Shown here piece by piece: positions 22,507 through 36,124 of a stretch of DNA of 64,000 nt (position 1 is the stretch's first letter; each line of letters starts with the position of its first letter). Source of the stretch: Hyalella azteca (Eukaryota; Arthropoda; Malacostraca; Amphipoda; Hyalellidae); contig NW_025944533.1 of NCBI RefSeq assembly GCF_000764305.2, positions 434,001-498,000 of the forward strand, written 5' to 3'. The translations under genes and the position numbers were made by a program. Under the pieces are notes generated by a model that searched no databases, was not told where the DNA came from, and saw nothing but the letters and a program-made list of their open reading frames with translations.

Positions 22507-25500
22507 CATTTGCATGCCTCCGTTTGCTGATTAGTGCCTTCCAACAGAATTGTAAATCCACAAACCGCCAAGCTTTTACATTTTTTTCTCAATTATTTGG
22601 TTTTTCATTATCTCAGTCAATTAATTTACTGACAGCTTACACCAGACCAGAAACCAAGTATCCCTAGTTTTTTATATTCGAAACTAAAATTTCATATTTC
22701 CATAGAGCATATTATATTTTATGCGTTTAATTCAAGGAGTGGTACTCAATGTCAAGCTTTTATCAAATAAATCTTGATTTGAGTGAACCTTGAAATCTTT
22801 TTTTTTTTCTTAAGATAAAAAGTGTAAATGCTATGATCATGAAGGAGCAAATTGCCCCAAACTTTACGATTTTAAACTAAAATTTTGTAATATATATTTT
22901 TAAATATAGAGTAGTTGACCACGACAGATAAATGTTTTTTGATGATAGCAATCGAACGTTAATTCACCTAAAATCTCAATGAACATATATATTGCAGAAT
23001 AGAAGCAAGAAATTGCTACATATTATTAACTCTGCAGAATGATGTGCAAATATTTCTGAATTTATAAAAAAAAATATCAAGCTTCTGAAAGAATGTAGCG
23101 AAAACATGAGTGCAGAAAGCAAATGATGCTTTTCGCAAAATATTTTTTGTTATTAATTCAGTTTTAACCTAACAAGAAGTTAATGAGTTGAAAGATTGAA
23201 ATTCAATTATATCCTGCATTTCATCTAACATTTCGCAATTATTTTTTTGTGTTTTCCAGTATATATGATGAGTAGAATAAAATTTTAGCGACCACAATTG
23301 TTGGTAATTACGAAAAAAAATACACGAAGACTATGATAATAATATCGTTAGTAGGCTAAGCACGATTTCTTGAGCATCTTGACTTGACTTTGAATTTGAT
23401 CCCCAAAAAATATATATTGTGATGTACGTTCTAATTTATTGGAATGTTTCATTAATAATTGTTTGAACTGGAGGCACGCCAATGCAATCCTGGCTGTCTT
23501 GTAATGAGTTGTTTTATATCATAGCTATTTATTTTTTTTGATAGAGAGGCAAACAAATTTTAATTATTCGGGTAAATTTATTGTACTTCTAAAAAAAATA
23601 ATTGTTTGCTTTGATTTATTTCTGTGCCTCTAAAATAATTAACAGAATTAACCCAAATAATCGTCTCATGTTATGTGGATTTGAAGACAGCATAAAAAAA
23701 TTAACATCAAGTCAACGATTTTATTTGTTATAAAATTGTGAAATATAGTCAATTAATATAGTCAATTTCAATTATATTGCTTTTCACGCTCTCGTGAAAT
23801 CTGTTATGATTGATTTCTCTCATTTTCTTTTCAGACTTTTCAAAGCATTTCATAAGTTTTCATTTTGGGTAAAATACATTATTTTGAGCAAACTGTTTTC
23901 ACTACAAATTTTTTAGCTTAACGATGGTTGTCATTCCATATAATTCTATAAACACTAACGTTAATATTGTCCAGTTGAAATTGAATCGAACGCATTGAGT
24001 TTCGTAATGGATTATTTTTCCATAAAATGTGTGATCAGGAATTAATCAATTTTATATTGTTTAAAAACTTATACAGTTATACCCTGAGTTAATTTCACTA
24101 ATGTGAGGTTGGTGTATGGTTGTACATAAGTCAACTCAATTTTTACTTCAATGCACACAGATTGCAAGTAAAAATTCTTGATTTTTTGTATGTTTACCTC
24201 TGCTAGGCATTACTAATAGAGTAATCAAGTCAAGCAGCAGTTAGAAGTATGCCTGTACCTAATTGTGTGGTAAGGTTTTTTATTCTTATTACACCCTTCA
24301 AGGTTACCTAACCACAGTAGGTTATGGATGCCTCCAAGCAACGAACCGATCACGCTGAGGCCTACTCAACATTTTCTTCTTCTATGTAAATAATGTTATT
24401 TATTACTAACGTCAAGTCTGGTGTTGGAAGAAACTGCTCTATGATAATATGTTCTTAGTTCGATACTCAAAATTTGTGAAGCTGATGAAGCCGTTTCTAT
24501 TTAATTATAGATAAATACATTTATAGGGTGAAAATGCAACTTAAAAATAACGATCTTTATTTACTTGCAACCTAAATTATCGCTCTATAATATAATGTAT
24601 ATTTGAACATGTATCAAAACAAAACAATAGGAAAATTTATAAATGTAAAATACTTAATGATAAAATAAATAAAGTAATGTAGGTATCTGAAACATCTTAA
24701 ATAAGGACTGGGTGTACGGCCGATTGAACGATTTTTTTTATTAAAGCTAGACATGAAAAAAATTTCAGTTGTCGATATAACGAATGAAATAGTTTAATGT
24801 TCATTAATCTTATAAGCCTTTCAGTGACACGAATAGAATTTATCATAGCTTATCATATAAACTATTTATAACCGTTCTCAAATGTATCAGTAAAGATCAC
24901 ATGAGTAATTCCCGCTTGTACAAATAAGATTTTGTAATTTTGTCCCTCAATATGAAAGACAGAAGAATTTTCATTTCTGATGAAAGTGTTTGACTGATGA
25001 AACCTACATTCTTCTGTAATAATGATATCACGGTGACATTAAACCCTGATTATCGGAGATTTTTTATCAATAATAATAACGTAAAGTTATCACTTATATA
25101 TAAGGTAGAATATAGTGGATGGAAAAATTTTTCCTACGACAAACTTGCTGCTTGTAAATTAAAATTTATCTACCATGAATAATAACGATTATACTGAAAT
25201 GAGCAATTATTGAAAAGGTATTAGTTACAAACATGATTGGTGATTAATAACAAATTATTGTCATTAAATATGGGCTTAAATATTTGTTCGGATTAAAAAC
25301 ATGCTTTTGACCATTGTTATTTCTTCATTTATTATTTTTTCGCTGAATATTTATTTTTTCAGTGAAAACAAAATTATTACATGTACCTTCTGACATTATG
25401 GAGAGTTATTTCTCTGAAATTAGTGTCAAATAAATTGTACAAGTATTCGTTTTATTGCTTATTTATCACGTAAGACATTCAATTTTATGTTAATAAATGT

Positions 25501-25920
25501 TTGATTAAATAATCAATTTGTATTTTTATTTGGATGATTGACAAATAAAAGTGAAATTATCACAATGCATTGTAGGCTGATTGTTGCCATTGTTCGCTTC
25601 TCTCATACGTATACAGTGCATATCCATTGGACTTTGCCTGGCAGAACGTAATTTATATTAACTATAAAACCTGAATTTTTGGTCAATAATTGATGTCTTC
25701 CTCGAGTTTTATAAGCATTGTAGGTCATAGCGCCAGACTGTAAGCGGTGCTTAGAAATTCATGCAGGTGACAAGTCAGAAGTGACATGAAGACATAAGGG
25801 TTCGATAATATGATCATTAGTGTGCTCATTGAGCATACTGTGGATAATACTATAATCTGTGAAGATGAACTATGATAAGATTGAGCGCAGGTATCAAGGC
25901 TAGAATGAGAGGCAATATTG
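22507..25920. other. very AT-rich intergenic, nothing recognised
   Basis: Long A/T tracts and no supported open frame. The 61-codon frame at 24997-25182 has the amino-acid make-up expected of AT-rich noncoding DNA. Confidence 0.6.
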
Positions 25921-25929
25921 TTTTCTTGG

Positions 25930-26350
25930 TCGCTCTGATCGCTCGGAAACTCGCAGGCCGCAGCGCGCTTCGGTAGGCGTGGTCGCTGCCTCAGTTGTGC
26001 CAGATGTGGAACTTGCGACGTCTGCTCATATCAATAATGTTCCGATAAAATATTACCGTTTTTGTCCTTAAAAATATATGTAAAAATTAGCATTTAAAGC
26101 TAAATTTTTGTATAATTACATTCGCTATCAAACGAGTCTTGTAAAAACTGAGGAGAGCTTATAATTTTCGATATTGACTCTTTCGGGCAGCACATGGCAA
26201 TGAGATTTAGGGTGCGCAGTAGAGGCTCTAAACGAACTAAGGCCTGGGTGCTGGTGGACCGCAGGGTGGGGGGGGTGACAAGGCAGGATGGTGGGTGAGA
26301 CCGGGTAGAGGGGTGGGGGTAGAACACCGAGCTGAGACAGCGGTCAGCGG
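25930..26350. other. GC-rich segments with G-quadruplex motif
   Basis: Two GC-richer patches (25930-26020 and 26215-26350) stand in AT-rich DNA. The second is strongly G-rich on the plus strand and contains GGG-N7-GGG-N4-GGGG-N1-GGGGG at 26293-26319, a canonical G-quadruplex pattern, preceded by an eight-G run near 26267. The minus-strand open frame at 26100-26372 comes from this composition and has no recognisable domain. Confidence 0.55.
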
Positions 26351-27032
26351 TGCTCAGCTCAAACCTAAACACCCACGGAGCATATAGTAAGCGATGATTT
26401 TATAAACACGTCTTTACATATCAACCATAAGTCATAATAGATGATGAAATTAGTTTACGATGTGAGCAAGTCCGTGATTTGAAATGTGGCTAAGAATAAG
26501 TTTTAATTTAAGAGTGAAATCGTCGGTTTGTAGACGAGAGATGAGGGAATGGAAGTCAATGTCTCAATTAGCGCTGTTGTATAAGCCTACTGAATGTGAA
26601 TATAATATTGTGCTTAACAACTCAACCTATGAAGACAAAGACATTTACAAAGAAGCATTCTTATTTTGATATTTTTCTTTATATTTACTTATATATTTAT
26701 TCAAAGAAAGAGAAGGGAAGCATTATATTTTCCAAGACTTAAGTTTTGGAAATTAAAACTTAGTTTAAAAAAATACGTCCATGCAAATGATCAGTATTAC
26801 GTTCTCAACATTTTTTTACTTCAAAAAGAATCATTCCTTTAACACTATACAACTTTTTTCTACAGTTGTTAGGGAAATACAATTCAACTTTCCCATATTA
26901 TAACTAGACATTGATTTACAAAACAGCTTGAAATTGACAGTCGATATGGCTCACTTAATTTACGATTATATTTTTTATACATAGCCTGAGCCTGAATCAC
27001 AAAATTTATATCAGCTATATTTCCTCCGTTAC
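26351..27032. other. AT-rich intergenic, nothing recognised
   Basis: No supported gene or repeat. A 61-codon frame at 26484-26669 is unrecognised. Confidence 0.5.
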
Positions 27033-27609
27033 ACAATAATTCTCGTATAGGGTGTAAAACTGTTAATTATTTCCTAATATAAAATATTAATTATAATTTT
27101 TTTCAACCCAAATTACGTTTTTAAATTTCACTTGGCTGACTGATTAATCAAAATATTTTTCCCTCCTCGCAGGCTGAACATCATGAATATTTATTACTAA
27201 CAAATCTTTTATATTTGGGTGGAGATGTCACGTATAAATTTAAATGAATTACAGATGTTTTAGGTATCAGTAATATAAATAATTTAATTACTCAGTATAT
27301 GCATAGAATTCTAATGCAGGAAAATAATCACAACAGAAGAGCAGCATTTTAATGACTAAAATTTTTGCTGACATTCTTATTCGGTTGATGTAATTTGATG
27401 ATGTAAGGCTTTATTCATCAGTGCTACCTTTTCTAACCTGCACCCATAATAAGTTATAAAATAAATTTAAGAAAAAAATTTTTGAGTTATGTACCTATTG
27501 AAGCAAAAATTTGATTTTCGAGAAGGCATCGAACGCTGACATCGTTTAATTTGTTGAGGCTCTTTGTTATTTATTCATAAATTGGACACTAAAATTAGGT
27601 TACTACATA
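27033..27609. repeat. 577-bp tandem duplication, unit 1
   Basis: From ACAATAATTCTCGTATAGGG to TTAGGTTACTACAT. Nearly identical to the next unit over its first 490 bp, with differences clustered in the last 80 bp. AT-rich and noncoding. Confidence 0.95.
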
Positions 27610-28185
27610 ACAATAATTCTCGTATAGGGTGTAAAACTGTTAATTATTTCCTAATATAAAATATTAATTATAATTTTTTTCAACCCAAATTACGTTTTTA
27701 AATTTCACTTGGCTGACTGATTAATCAAAATATTTTTCCCTCCTCGCAGGCTGAACATCATGAATATTTATTACTAACAAATCTTTTATATTTGGGTGGA
27801 GATGTCACGTATAAATTTAAATGAATTACAGATGTTTTAGGTATCAGTAATATAAATAATTTAATTACTCAGTATATGCATAGAATTCTAATGCAGGAAA
27901 ATAATCACAACAGAAGAGCAGCATTTTAATGACTAAAATTTTTGCTGACATTCTTATTCGGTTGATGTAATTTGATGATGTAAGGCTTTATTCATCAGTG
28001 CTACCTTTTCTAACCTGCACCCATAATAAGTTATAAAATAAATTTAAGAAAAAAATTTTTGAGTTATGTACCTATTGAAGCAAAAATTTGATTTTCGAGA
28101 AGGCATCGAACGCTGACATCGTTTAATCTGTTGAGATTCTATGTTTTTCTTCATAAATTGGACACTAAAATTAGGTTACTACATG
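27610..28185. repeat. 577-bp tandem duplication, unit 2
   Basis: Second unit in direct orientation, abutting the first. It differs by several substitutions and a one-base indel near 28125-28150. Recent tandem duplication. Confidence 0.95.
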
Positions 28186-31100
28186 TTACCAACATGGCAA
28201 TAATTATTTTAAAATCTTTTATATTTATTTCGCATTCGATGTTTCAATTGAGAAATTATTTTTTTACCAATTCTTTATTATAAACAATGATAGATCAATA
28301 ATTCTGGAAAACCAGGGAGAAATCTACGGTTCTCGAAATGAATATTTCAATATCTTCTTCGGAAATAAACGTAACTTCAATAATGATTAATTTTAAATAA
28401 GTGGTAGATGCTGTGCCAATAGCATTAAAATTTTGCGCATTTAGCTTGCTTAGAAAAATCCGTGCTGACTTGTACAGGAGACCGATCATTCTCTGTATTC
28501 ATGAAAATTGGCGTTACTGTGAACATACTAATATTAATTTCATAGAATATGCTCAAAATTAAAAAACTTACTGCGTGTTTATTTCCTACAAGTTATGAAG
28601 CTGAATAAATTGAAGGTAATTAAGCGATGCCATCATGTCAATGCCGCTATAAACTTATTGTGTTTGAGACGTCAGTGGCTACGAGAGATGCGAGAGTGTA
28701 TAGTGTGCAAGATGGGTGTATACCATCGTGGCTGTTGTGATTTATAAGAACTTCATTATGTTATAGCAAATAATAAATTATGCAGGATTAAGCATTATGA
28801 TATTTCGTCTATAATGATACATCTGTGTATATGGAAATTCCTGCATCAAATTATTTACATGCAAAGCGCTATCGAAGACTATCATATACTAGATCCAAAC
28901 GGAAGATAAGATACCAAATACAAGATAAATTCATAAACATATACTAAAATCAATTGGTAAAATCATACATGATATTTGACTTTCCAAGCAAATTAATTTA
29001 TACAGGATCATCATAGTTTCATCATTTTTAATATTCGCGTTATGGTCTTGCTCAAAATAGGGATGATAAAGTTTGTTTACTTCTTTACATTGCCAATGTA
29101 CAGATGAATTTATAATTTAGTTTGAAAATTTATGAAATGCCTGAAAACTAATTTTGATAAAATTCAAATTTGTCGTTTGCCTTAAGTTAATATAGGTATG
29201 TTGTTCATACCTCTCCTTGTGATCCAGAGCGTTATAGTTTGTTGCATTTATAGGTTCGAAGAAATGTTTTTCCTCTCATGCCTTATATTGGAAAAGGAGG
29301 AACTTTCTTCGACGCAGAAAAAACAGAACTGTAGCCCTATAAACTAGGAAACATTGGACGGAGTGCTCATTACTTGAGCACGAAGGTGATAACGAACTAC
29401 CCAGGGGAAACAGACGTTATAGATAACCCCAGATCACGCCTCTGATAATTGCACGTAGGATAACAATGGAGACGCTGCAGCTTATGGACCCTTAACAGAT
29501 CGTACTGAAGGGATGAATGATTAGCTGCTGAGCGATGAGTAGGACTGAGCAGAAAGAGCGAGCGGAAGAAATGCTCAGGAATTTTTTCAAGTTTTTACAA
29601 GTACCAGTGTGTATTGCAATTCAATAATATAATGAGTGTAATTTTCCTATTAGTGTAAGTTGACGTATTTTTTTCCAATATAATTAGTTTAACTATCATC
29701 AAACTAAGAATTGCGTTTTTATAACACAAAAGGTCTAAATTTTCATATTTTCTGCTACATTTGATTAAAAAGTATTAAAATCATCAGGAAATAGTTTGAA
29801 AAATATTGATAAATTACCATATGAATAAAAAAGATCATAAGTAATTAGTTCAGTACGTGTGAGCAATGCGCAGCAACAGATAGAGATAAAAATAAAAGTT
29901 TTAGGCATATTATAGATGAAACTGTATTCTGAATTCAATTCCTTAATATCGCAAATAATTTCCATTGAAAATAAACCAGTATTTATTAATCTAAGTCAAA
30001 ACTACTCAGTCTAGTCTGGGAAATCCATACACCAAGAACTTGATGTACATATGCGGTACATTTGCATTAATTAGTACGGCAGTACATACCTTCTCATTAC
30101 ACCATTTCATTTCTGACACATCTGCGCGGTTCTTGTCAACGACCAATATAAGGCAAAATTTGTTGTTTCCGTTCGTTCAAATTACCCGAATAAAAACGTC
30201 AGAACAATATGATGAATTAATGAGATGCACGAAATAAAATGGGGAGCACGTGGCGGTGAATATCAAAAAATCGCCGGTCTAAAATAAGTACAATTGGTTA
30301 TACGATAATTTCCAAAAGCAAATGGGACAATAATTTGCAATTTTTAGTCATTAGCATCTTTTAACTTATAGATTTTGCTCGTAGAGATTAGATAAGCGGG
30401 ATGATGAAAACTTCAGACTGATATATTCAGCTTAACATGCAGTTGCATGTATCTAATGAAAATGCCTTTTCAAACTTCACGGCTCTAATCTACAAATTAT
30501 TATCAAGATAACAATTCATTAAATTCACAAAAAATTCAACCTGCGAAGAAAAATTTATATTCATTCATTGCATGCATGCTACGGATGACGTACCAATCAA
30601 CTTATTTATCGTAGCGTGCTGACAATTTTATTGTATGATATTTATCCTTGTTTTCTAACAAATCAATTGTATGATATAAATGTTATTCTACTGACAAATC
30701 GATTGTATAATTAAATTGATTTTTTTCTGGAGTCAAATGAGGAGGAAAATTCGTTCTATATGCATGGAAGGATGGTGTACCGGATAATAATGCCGAAATT
30801 GCACACAAAAATTATTTTGTTGTATGCAACAGAGGATACCGAACTGGTTTTCCTATGTTGAGAAACATTCAGAATTAAACGGGAGCAATTGATAATACGG
30901 TAAGAAATATTTTCTCAGTGATATTGTTCCTAATTAACTGACGGTAGTTATCTATGGAAATGTTGTAATTGGCAGAAATATTTTCAATCCCAGGACTTTC
31001 ATTCTGGACCGCCAGAGTTTGTGTTTAAACCATGATATTTTTTATATATATAAACAATAATATTTGGGTATATTTTATAATATAATATATTTACAATAAT

Positions 31101-34095
31101 ATTTTATGAGGGCACTATGAGCTACAGTAAATGCATCAACATTCTGTTGGTACATCGCCTGAAGTGTTTAATCCGGTCTTCTATAGCTCCTGAATGTCAC
31201 AGATGCTGAAAGATTAAATTTTAATTTGAACACTTATATTATTTAACTCTCTTCTCTCATAATATGAAATTAAAATGAAACCAAAAATATTGATTTTTAC
31301 CGCTAACGTTTCTTTTCATACTCGTGTAAAAGTTTTTTGGGGTGATGGTCGCAGCAAAAACGCGTTCCTTTATTGCACCTCCGTGACCTGCTTCAGTCGT
31401 CCCCGAAGTCTTGTGTGTTCACTTAAGGTGACCATTTCCCTGTGGAAACGGCCGTTTTCCTAGTATTTATAGTATTTATATCTGAACCGAAATTGCGCTT
31501 CTAGCCTCTAGATCCCTAGGTGGGAATGGGCTTGCGTGTGCATCGGAGATTGTCCTCTCTCCACTAGCCTAAGTCCTGGCCAATATTTACATTTTCATAA
31601 CTCTAAGAAGCCATGCAGGCGTTGCGCTCGAGTCCTTTCGTATTCCAGATACATATATGTTCTTTCCCACTAATAGTACAAAAGTTTTCATTCCGAATTG
31701 TAAAGGAACGTGCCCTTTTTGTGAGCCACATCCTATGTTTAAAACTATGATTCCTATATCACAGGTATATTTTTTGAGATAAATAAAACCATTTACACAT
31801 ATTTTCACTCGTATTCAAAACAAAATTTACGCGGTGATTCCAACATGGTAAAACTCACCTGAAGTTAGTGCGCTTGGAAAATAATAGCACATAAATAATA
31901 ATAAGGCATGTTCTTACTTTGTTACACGTACCCCATGCATAAGTAATGTTAAGAGATGGGGAAAATTTACCGACGAGGTTAGATTGGATGGGCGAAAGAA
32001 GACTTGCAGGAACATTAGGTCGACGATGCATTTTAGGAACCCGACTGCGTTCATTCTAAGGGGCTTTAAAAATTTCTCTTCGTGAACTTGAGAATTCTCT
32101 TCTGAATTTATGCGGATTAATTTGACCTCATTTATTAGGCAAATTAAGTTATCTATTATTGCTTGCCGTGAATATGAACCGCGTATTGATCTATTATGTT
32201 ATTTCAGATATCCTTCTTCTTAGCTTCATATTAGGTTGAATATTGGTAACTGGATTCGTGAGATCACGATTCGAAATCAGGATATTCTAGATAACGATAA
32301 GTTTTATATTTCATGGATTATAATTGTCTATATGCCAAAAACAGGGCTGTACTAAAATATAATTAATAATCTATGCCAAAAAACGACCACTATGCCAATC
32401 AGTGCTAAAAAATATAGAGAAGACGTGAATACAAATCGTAGTTGCTGTATACCCCAGCCGTAGTCTGCATGTGCACACGTGCAATTTTCTCTTTTCCTAT
32501 CACGTAGGCTGCACCGTTGCCGGCGGCCATTCATATATATACTATATAGCAGTAGCTTCTTGCCTCCGTAAGCGCTTCAAAGTGGGCAAGCTTAATTAAA
32601 ATCGTTTATCTCGGCCATATCGTATATTCGAAAGCTTGGGACACCGTTTATAGTTTTAACATGAAGCTTACGCAGAATGGGATATTGCCTCTTTTTATTT
32701 TAAAGCAACCTCACTAGGAGTCTCGTTGCCCAAAATATAGTATGGGCCTTTACGGCACTTTCGCCTCTAAGGCTTTTTGTAAATCCTCTTTTCGACATTA
32801 GACCGGGCTTGCCTAACAAATGTAAAAGAGTATCTTGCCAGTCAAGCATTATTGAAACCACTATCAACGTAGGATCAAATTTACATCTACACGAAAACGT
32901 TTTCCGTTTTGATTTAGTTTCTCCTCTGATTCGTTGTTGGACTTACGAAAGTTTCTCAAGTAAAATAACCTGCAAAATAGGTAAAAACTTGGGTCGTGTT
33001 GCTGCAAGTGGCACAGCGTGGCAATTGCACTCAAGATCTACCTTATGCACGTTGTTTCTCGTTGCTTTTATTAGTACACAGGCTTGCTTTTATTTATCCC
33101 TTTACACTGAGAGCGTCCGTAATTGCGAGCAAGTTTCTGTTGTAGTTTTTGTTATGTCCGAGTGGGTCGTTGTGTGAATCTTTACCATCCTCCCTAAAGC
33201 GAAACTCAGCCTAAAGTTCCAGCCCAATTTTCGAACATATAAGAGATTCCAAAGATAATCTTAGGGATGAACAGTTTGCATTTCCACTTGGATAAATACG
33301 TAGCGGAACCCATAACAGAAAGGGACTTGTGAATCTGAACGCATCCATGCAAGTCATTTGGTTCAGCTAGATTCTTTGCCTGATGCTAAATTGTAATTGG
33401 TAGCTTTATCTTGGGAATATATCAGTGAGTTCGAAATCCTGCATATGTCGGAAAAATCATTTTAACAAATGGATTATGATATCAGCGAAATGATTCAATT
33501 TATAAATAAGTCAACTTGAATAATTTCTGGCGTCCAAATAAAATTCAATAAGGTCCTTCGATCATATTATCTCTATCTAAAAGTACAACACACTGGCTGA
33601 AAATAGGTTTTATGACATCTTTCCGATTAAATTATCTATTAAATTATCAATCGATTAAGTTCGTGTCAATGGCTAGGCTTCTCTGTTATTACAGAAAACG
33701 ATGTGTAAACAGACTAATAAATAAAAATAAGTGCAATATAAATTTCAGGTAATTATCAAAATAATCTGATAATATGCGCTTCCGAAAGTAGCTCCTTGAT
33801 TAGCCACCTCGCTAATCGAGGCCATTCACCATATTGCCAGTGACCATATTGCCATTACTGTCCAAAGACTGCATCATTGTTTGTTCAATACTGATGGACA
33901 AAATGTCGTACATAGTTCCTCCTTACCAGATCATTATCGAAGAGCTCGATGAGGCGAGCCAGCTCAAGCCAGCTCTTAATATCCGATCCCGTCTGGAAAA
34001 GTATCATCACTGCCAGGAATTTCTGCTCGGGCGAATTTGCAAAAACACGCCTTCAAGAGCAAATATCGCGATTATAAAAGCTCTTTCATGATAGT
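28186..34095. other. AT-rich intergenic, no supported gene
   Basis: Nearly 6 kb without a recognised feature. The largest open frame (32809-33177, plus, 122 codons) begins at a TTG and matches no family I know. Slightly GC-richer spots at 29290-29570 and 31320-31560 show no clear structure. Confidence 0.5.
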
Positions 34096-34440
34096 TGAAT
34101 TTGCCGGCGGCGAGCACGCGAATGGTTAGAGCACGACTACAATGGTCTTGGCGATACAGGCCTGGAGACTCGATGGCACATATCCGCCACACATTACGAT
34201 GGTTGTTTCATTAAATCGAGCACGGCTTATGTGTCCCTGTCGCCCCATGCCGACGGCCGTTATCCGGCGTTTGTCTGCTAATGTTGAGACACTATAGCGA
34301 AGGCAGGTTTGCTTTCCTTGCCTTGCTTCACCAAATGGTGCATGGAGAGAGTTGCCGCTCTTCAGGGAACGCCAACCAGCGAACACCCTATTGATTAGAA
34401 CTCCAGCAAAAAGCATCAATAACATTCTTTTCTTACGCGT
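34096..34440. other. GC-richer block with 128-codon minus frame
   Basis: The minus-strand frame 34126-34512 stays open through this block but continues into the AT-rich repeat next to it and has no recognisable domain. The plus strand at 34118-34180 (GGTTAGAGCACGAC, then GGAGACTCGAT) faintly resembles tRNA A and B boxes, as in a decayed tRNA-derived SINE, but does not fold as a tRNA. Confidence 0.25.
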
Positions 34441-34685
34441 CGTGATTTTTGTCATTATTTTTATAATTATTATTTTTTTTGCTTTGTGAAATATGCTTCT
34501 GTTTATATTCAATGTCAGATTTAATTTGACATTAAAGGAATGCGTAGACTATGCTACATTGAGGGTACGATTTTTATCATTATTTTTATTATTTTTCGCT
34601 TTTTGAATTAGGCTTCTGTTAATATTCAATGCCAGATTTAATTTGACATTAAAGGAATACTTAGACTATGCTACATTGAGAGTAG
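34441..34685. repeat. tandem duplication, about 122-bp unit, two copies
   Basis: Units 34441-34567 and 34568-34685 share GATTTAATTTGACATTAAAG and ACTATGCTACATTGAG, with scattered substitutions. AT-rich and noncoding. Confidence 0.85.
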
Positions 34686-35335
34686 ACATTAGTATGTGGG
34701 ACTATTTTTTTGCATTCAATGGAAATTACCAAACATTATAAGCAAAAATTCCACAATGTCTCCATATACAGCGCCCAAATAATTTCTACAAATTTGATTT
34801 AGTTGCAGAAATATATTAAAATTAGAGATCTATTTGTTCGATTAATATAAATTACCACAAAGAATTAGGATTTTAATGAAGGCGTCTACTCAGTGCCTCA
34901 CAACGGGGTGTTATGGAAAACATCAGTTTTATTATTTGGCCGGTTCAAAGCTAGTTCTATTGGCAGTGTGATAATTTGATGTTATTCGTGTAATTGTTCT
35001 GCCTCATCATATAATCTTCTTACTTCAATTAATAATAAATACTCATAGTCGCCAATCAAGAGAAAATAGGATAATGTATTTTAAAATTCATTTTTAACCT
35101 TGAAGCCCGACAATGTAAAGAAAATGACGTACTGTGCTGTCCTGTCCTATAATCATTATGTTCGGTCAAAATTATTTATCCCCACAAATAATAAATGGCG
35201 TGCCCTATAGTACCTTACTTGTCTAATTTTTTTCATTATCATTGCAAATATATTTATTTCCATATATTTGAATAGATTTTAACAACTTTTTACCTCTGTC
35301 TGTCTCCGTCATCATTAATGAAGTAATTCTCATTA

Positions 35336-35790
35336 TCATGCAAGCTGCTCGACGCTCGTCACCCAATAGATCTTGGTCAACCATGCATGCACCTGCGTAT
35401 CGTGTACGGTGCGATCATCACGCAGTATCAGTATTATTACGCAAACTCTTCTTGTAACATCGCTGTAGATATTCATTAATTTCTGGTAAATTTGTATCCG
35501 GAACCTTACGTGTCCCGTCACTACCCGCTCATCACGCAAAAAATTCTTCTTGTATCATCGCTACGCCTAATCCATAATCATCGGTATATATTCGTATCGT
35601 GTACGGAATAATCAAAATGCAGTATCTGTATTATCATGTAAGCCCATCTTTTATCATCACTACACAATCAGCTCCGCTTATCACAGATCCATGTCTAGTC
35701 AGCTCCGTTTATCTTGTCTAGTCAGCTCCGATGTCTAGTCAGCTCCGTTTAGTCAGCTCACGGAGTTTATCAGCTCCGTTTATCATCGCT
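35336..35790. repeat. degenerate repeats including a TCAGCTCCG cluster
   Basis: Segments such as TTCTTCTTGTAACATCGCT and ATCGTGTACGG recur loosely in 35390-35600. From 35668 to 35790 the short motif TCAGCTCCGTTTAT recurs several times with TGTCTAG linkers. This merges into the 18-bp satellite that follows. Confidence 0.6.
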
Positions 35791-35942
35791 AGGTACATTT
35801 ATTAATTACGGGTAATTACGTTCCGTATGCGGTTAAATGTTTATTTATAATTATACGAATTCTATCACTAAATCCCTAAATATTACCATGCGTGTCACAA
35901 ATCCTGCACATGCCAGTCGAGTACTCGTCCCTTACTCCTCTT

Positions 35943-36117
35943 CATGCAAGCTTCTCATGCAAGCTTCTCGTCTCATGCAAGCTTCTCGTCTCATGCAAGC
36001 TTCTCGTCTCATGCAAGCTTCTCGTCTCATGCAAGCTTCTCGTCTCATGCAAGCTGCTCGTCTCATGCAAGCTTCTCATCTCATGCTAGCATCTCGTCTC
36101 GCGCAAGCCTCTCATCT
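35943..36117. repeat. 18-bp tandem repeat, about ten units
   Basis: Units of CATGCAAGCTTCTCGTCT start at 35956, 35974, 35992 and every 18 bases to 36100, preceded by one shortened unit at 35943; the last two are diverged. The period is a multiple of three, so all plus-strand frames stay open (for example 35837-36139 with a six-residue LMQASR repeat). I regard these as by-products. Confidence 0.95.
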
Positions 36118-36124
36118 GCAGTCT

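Noticed and set aside
25608..25629. Possible miR-iab-4 match (ACGTATAC seed-like start)
   Set aside because: Only about the first eight or nine bases agree with miR-iab-4-5p, no complementary arm lies within 100 bases, and iab-4 is expected on the other side of abd-A.
34118..34180. tRNA gene
   Set aside because: A-box-like and B-box-like strings occur, but the anticodon stem has a mismatch, position 33 is not T and no acceptor stem forms. At best a decayed tRNA-derived repeat.
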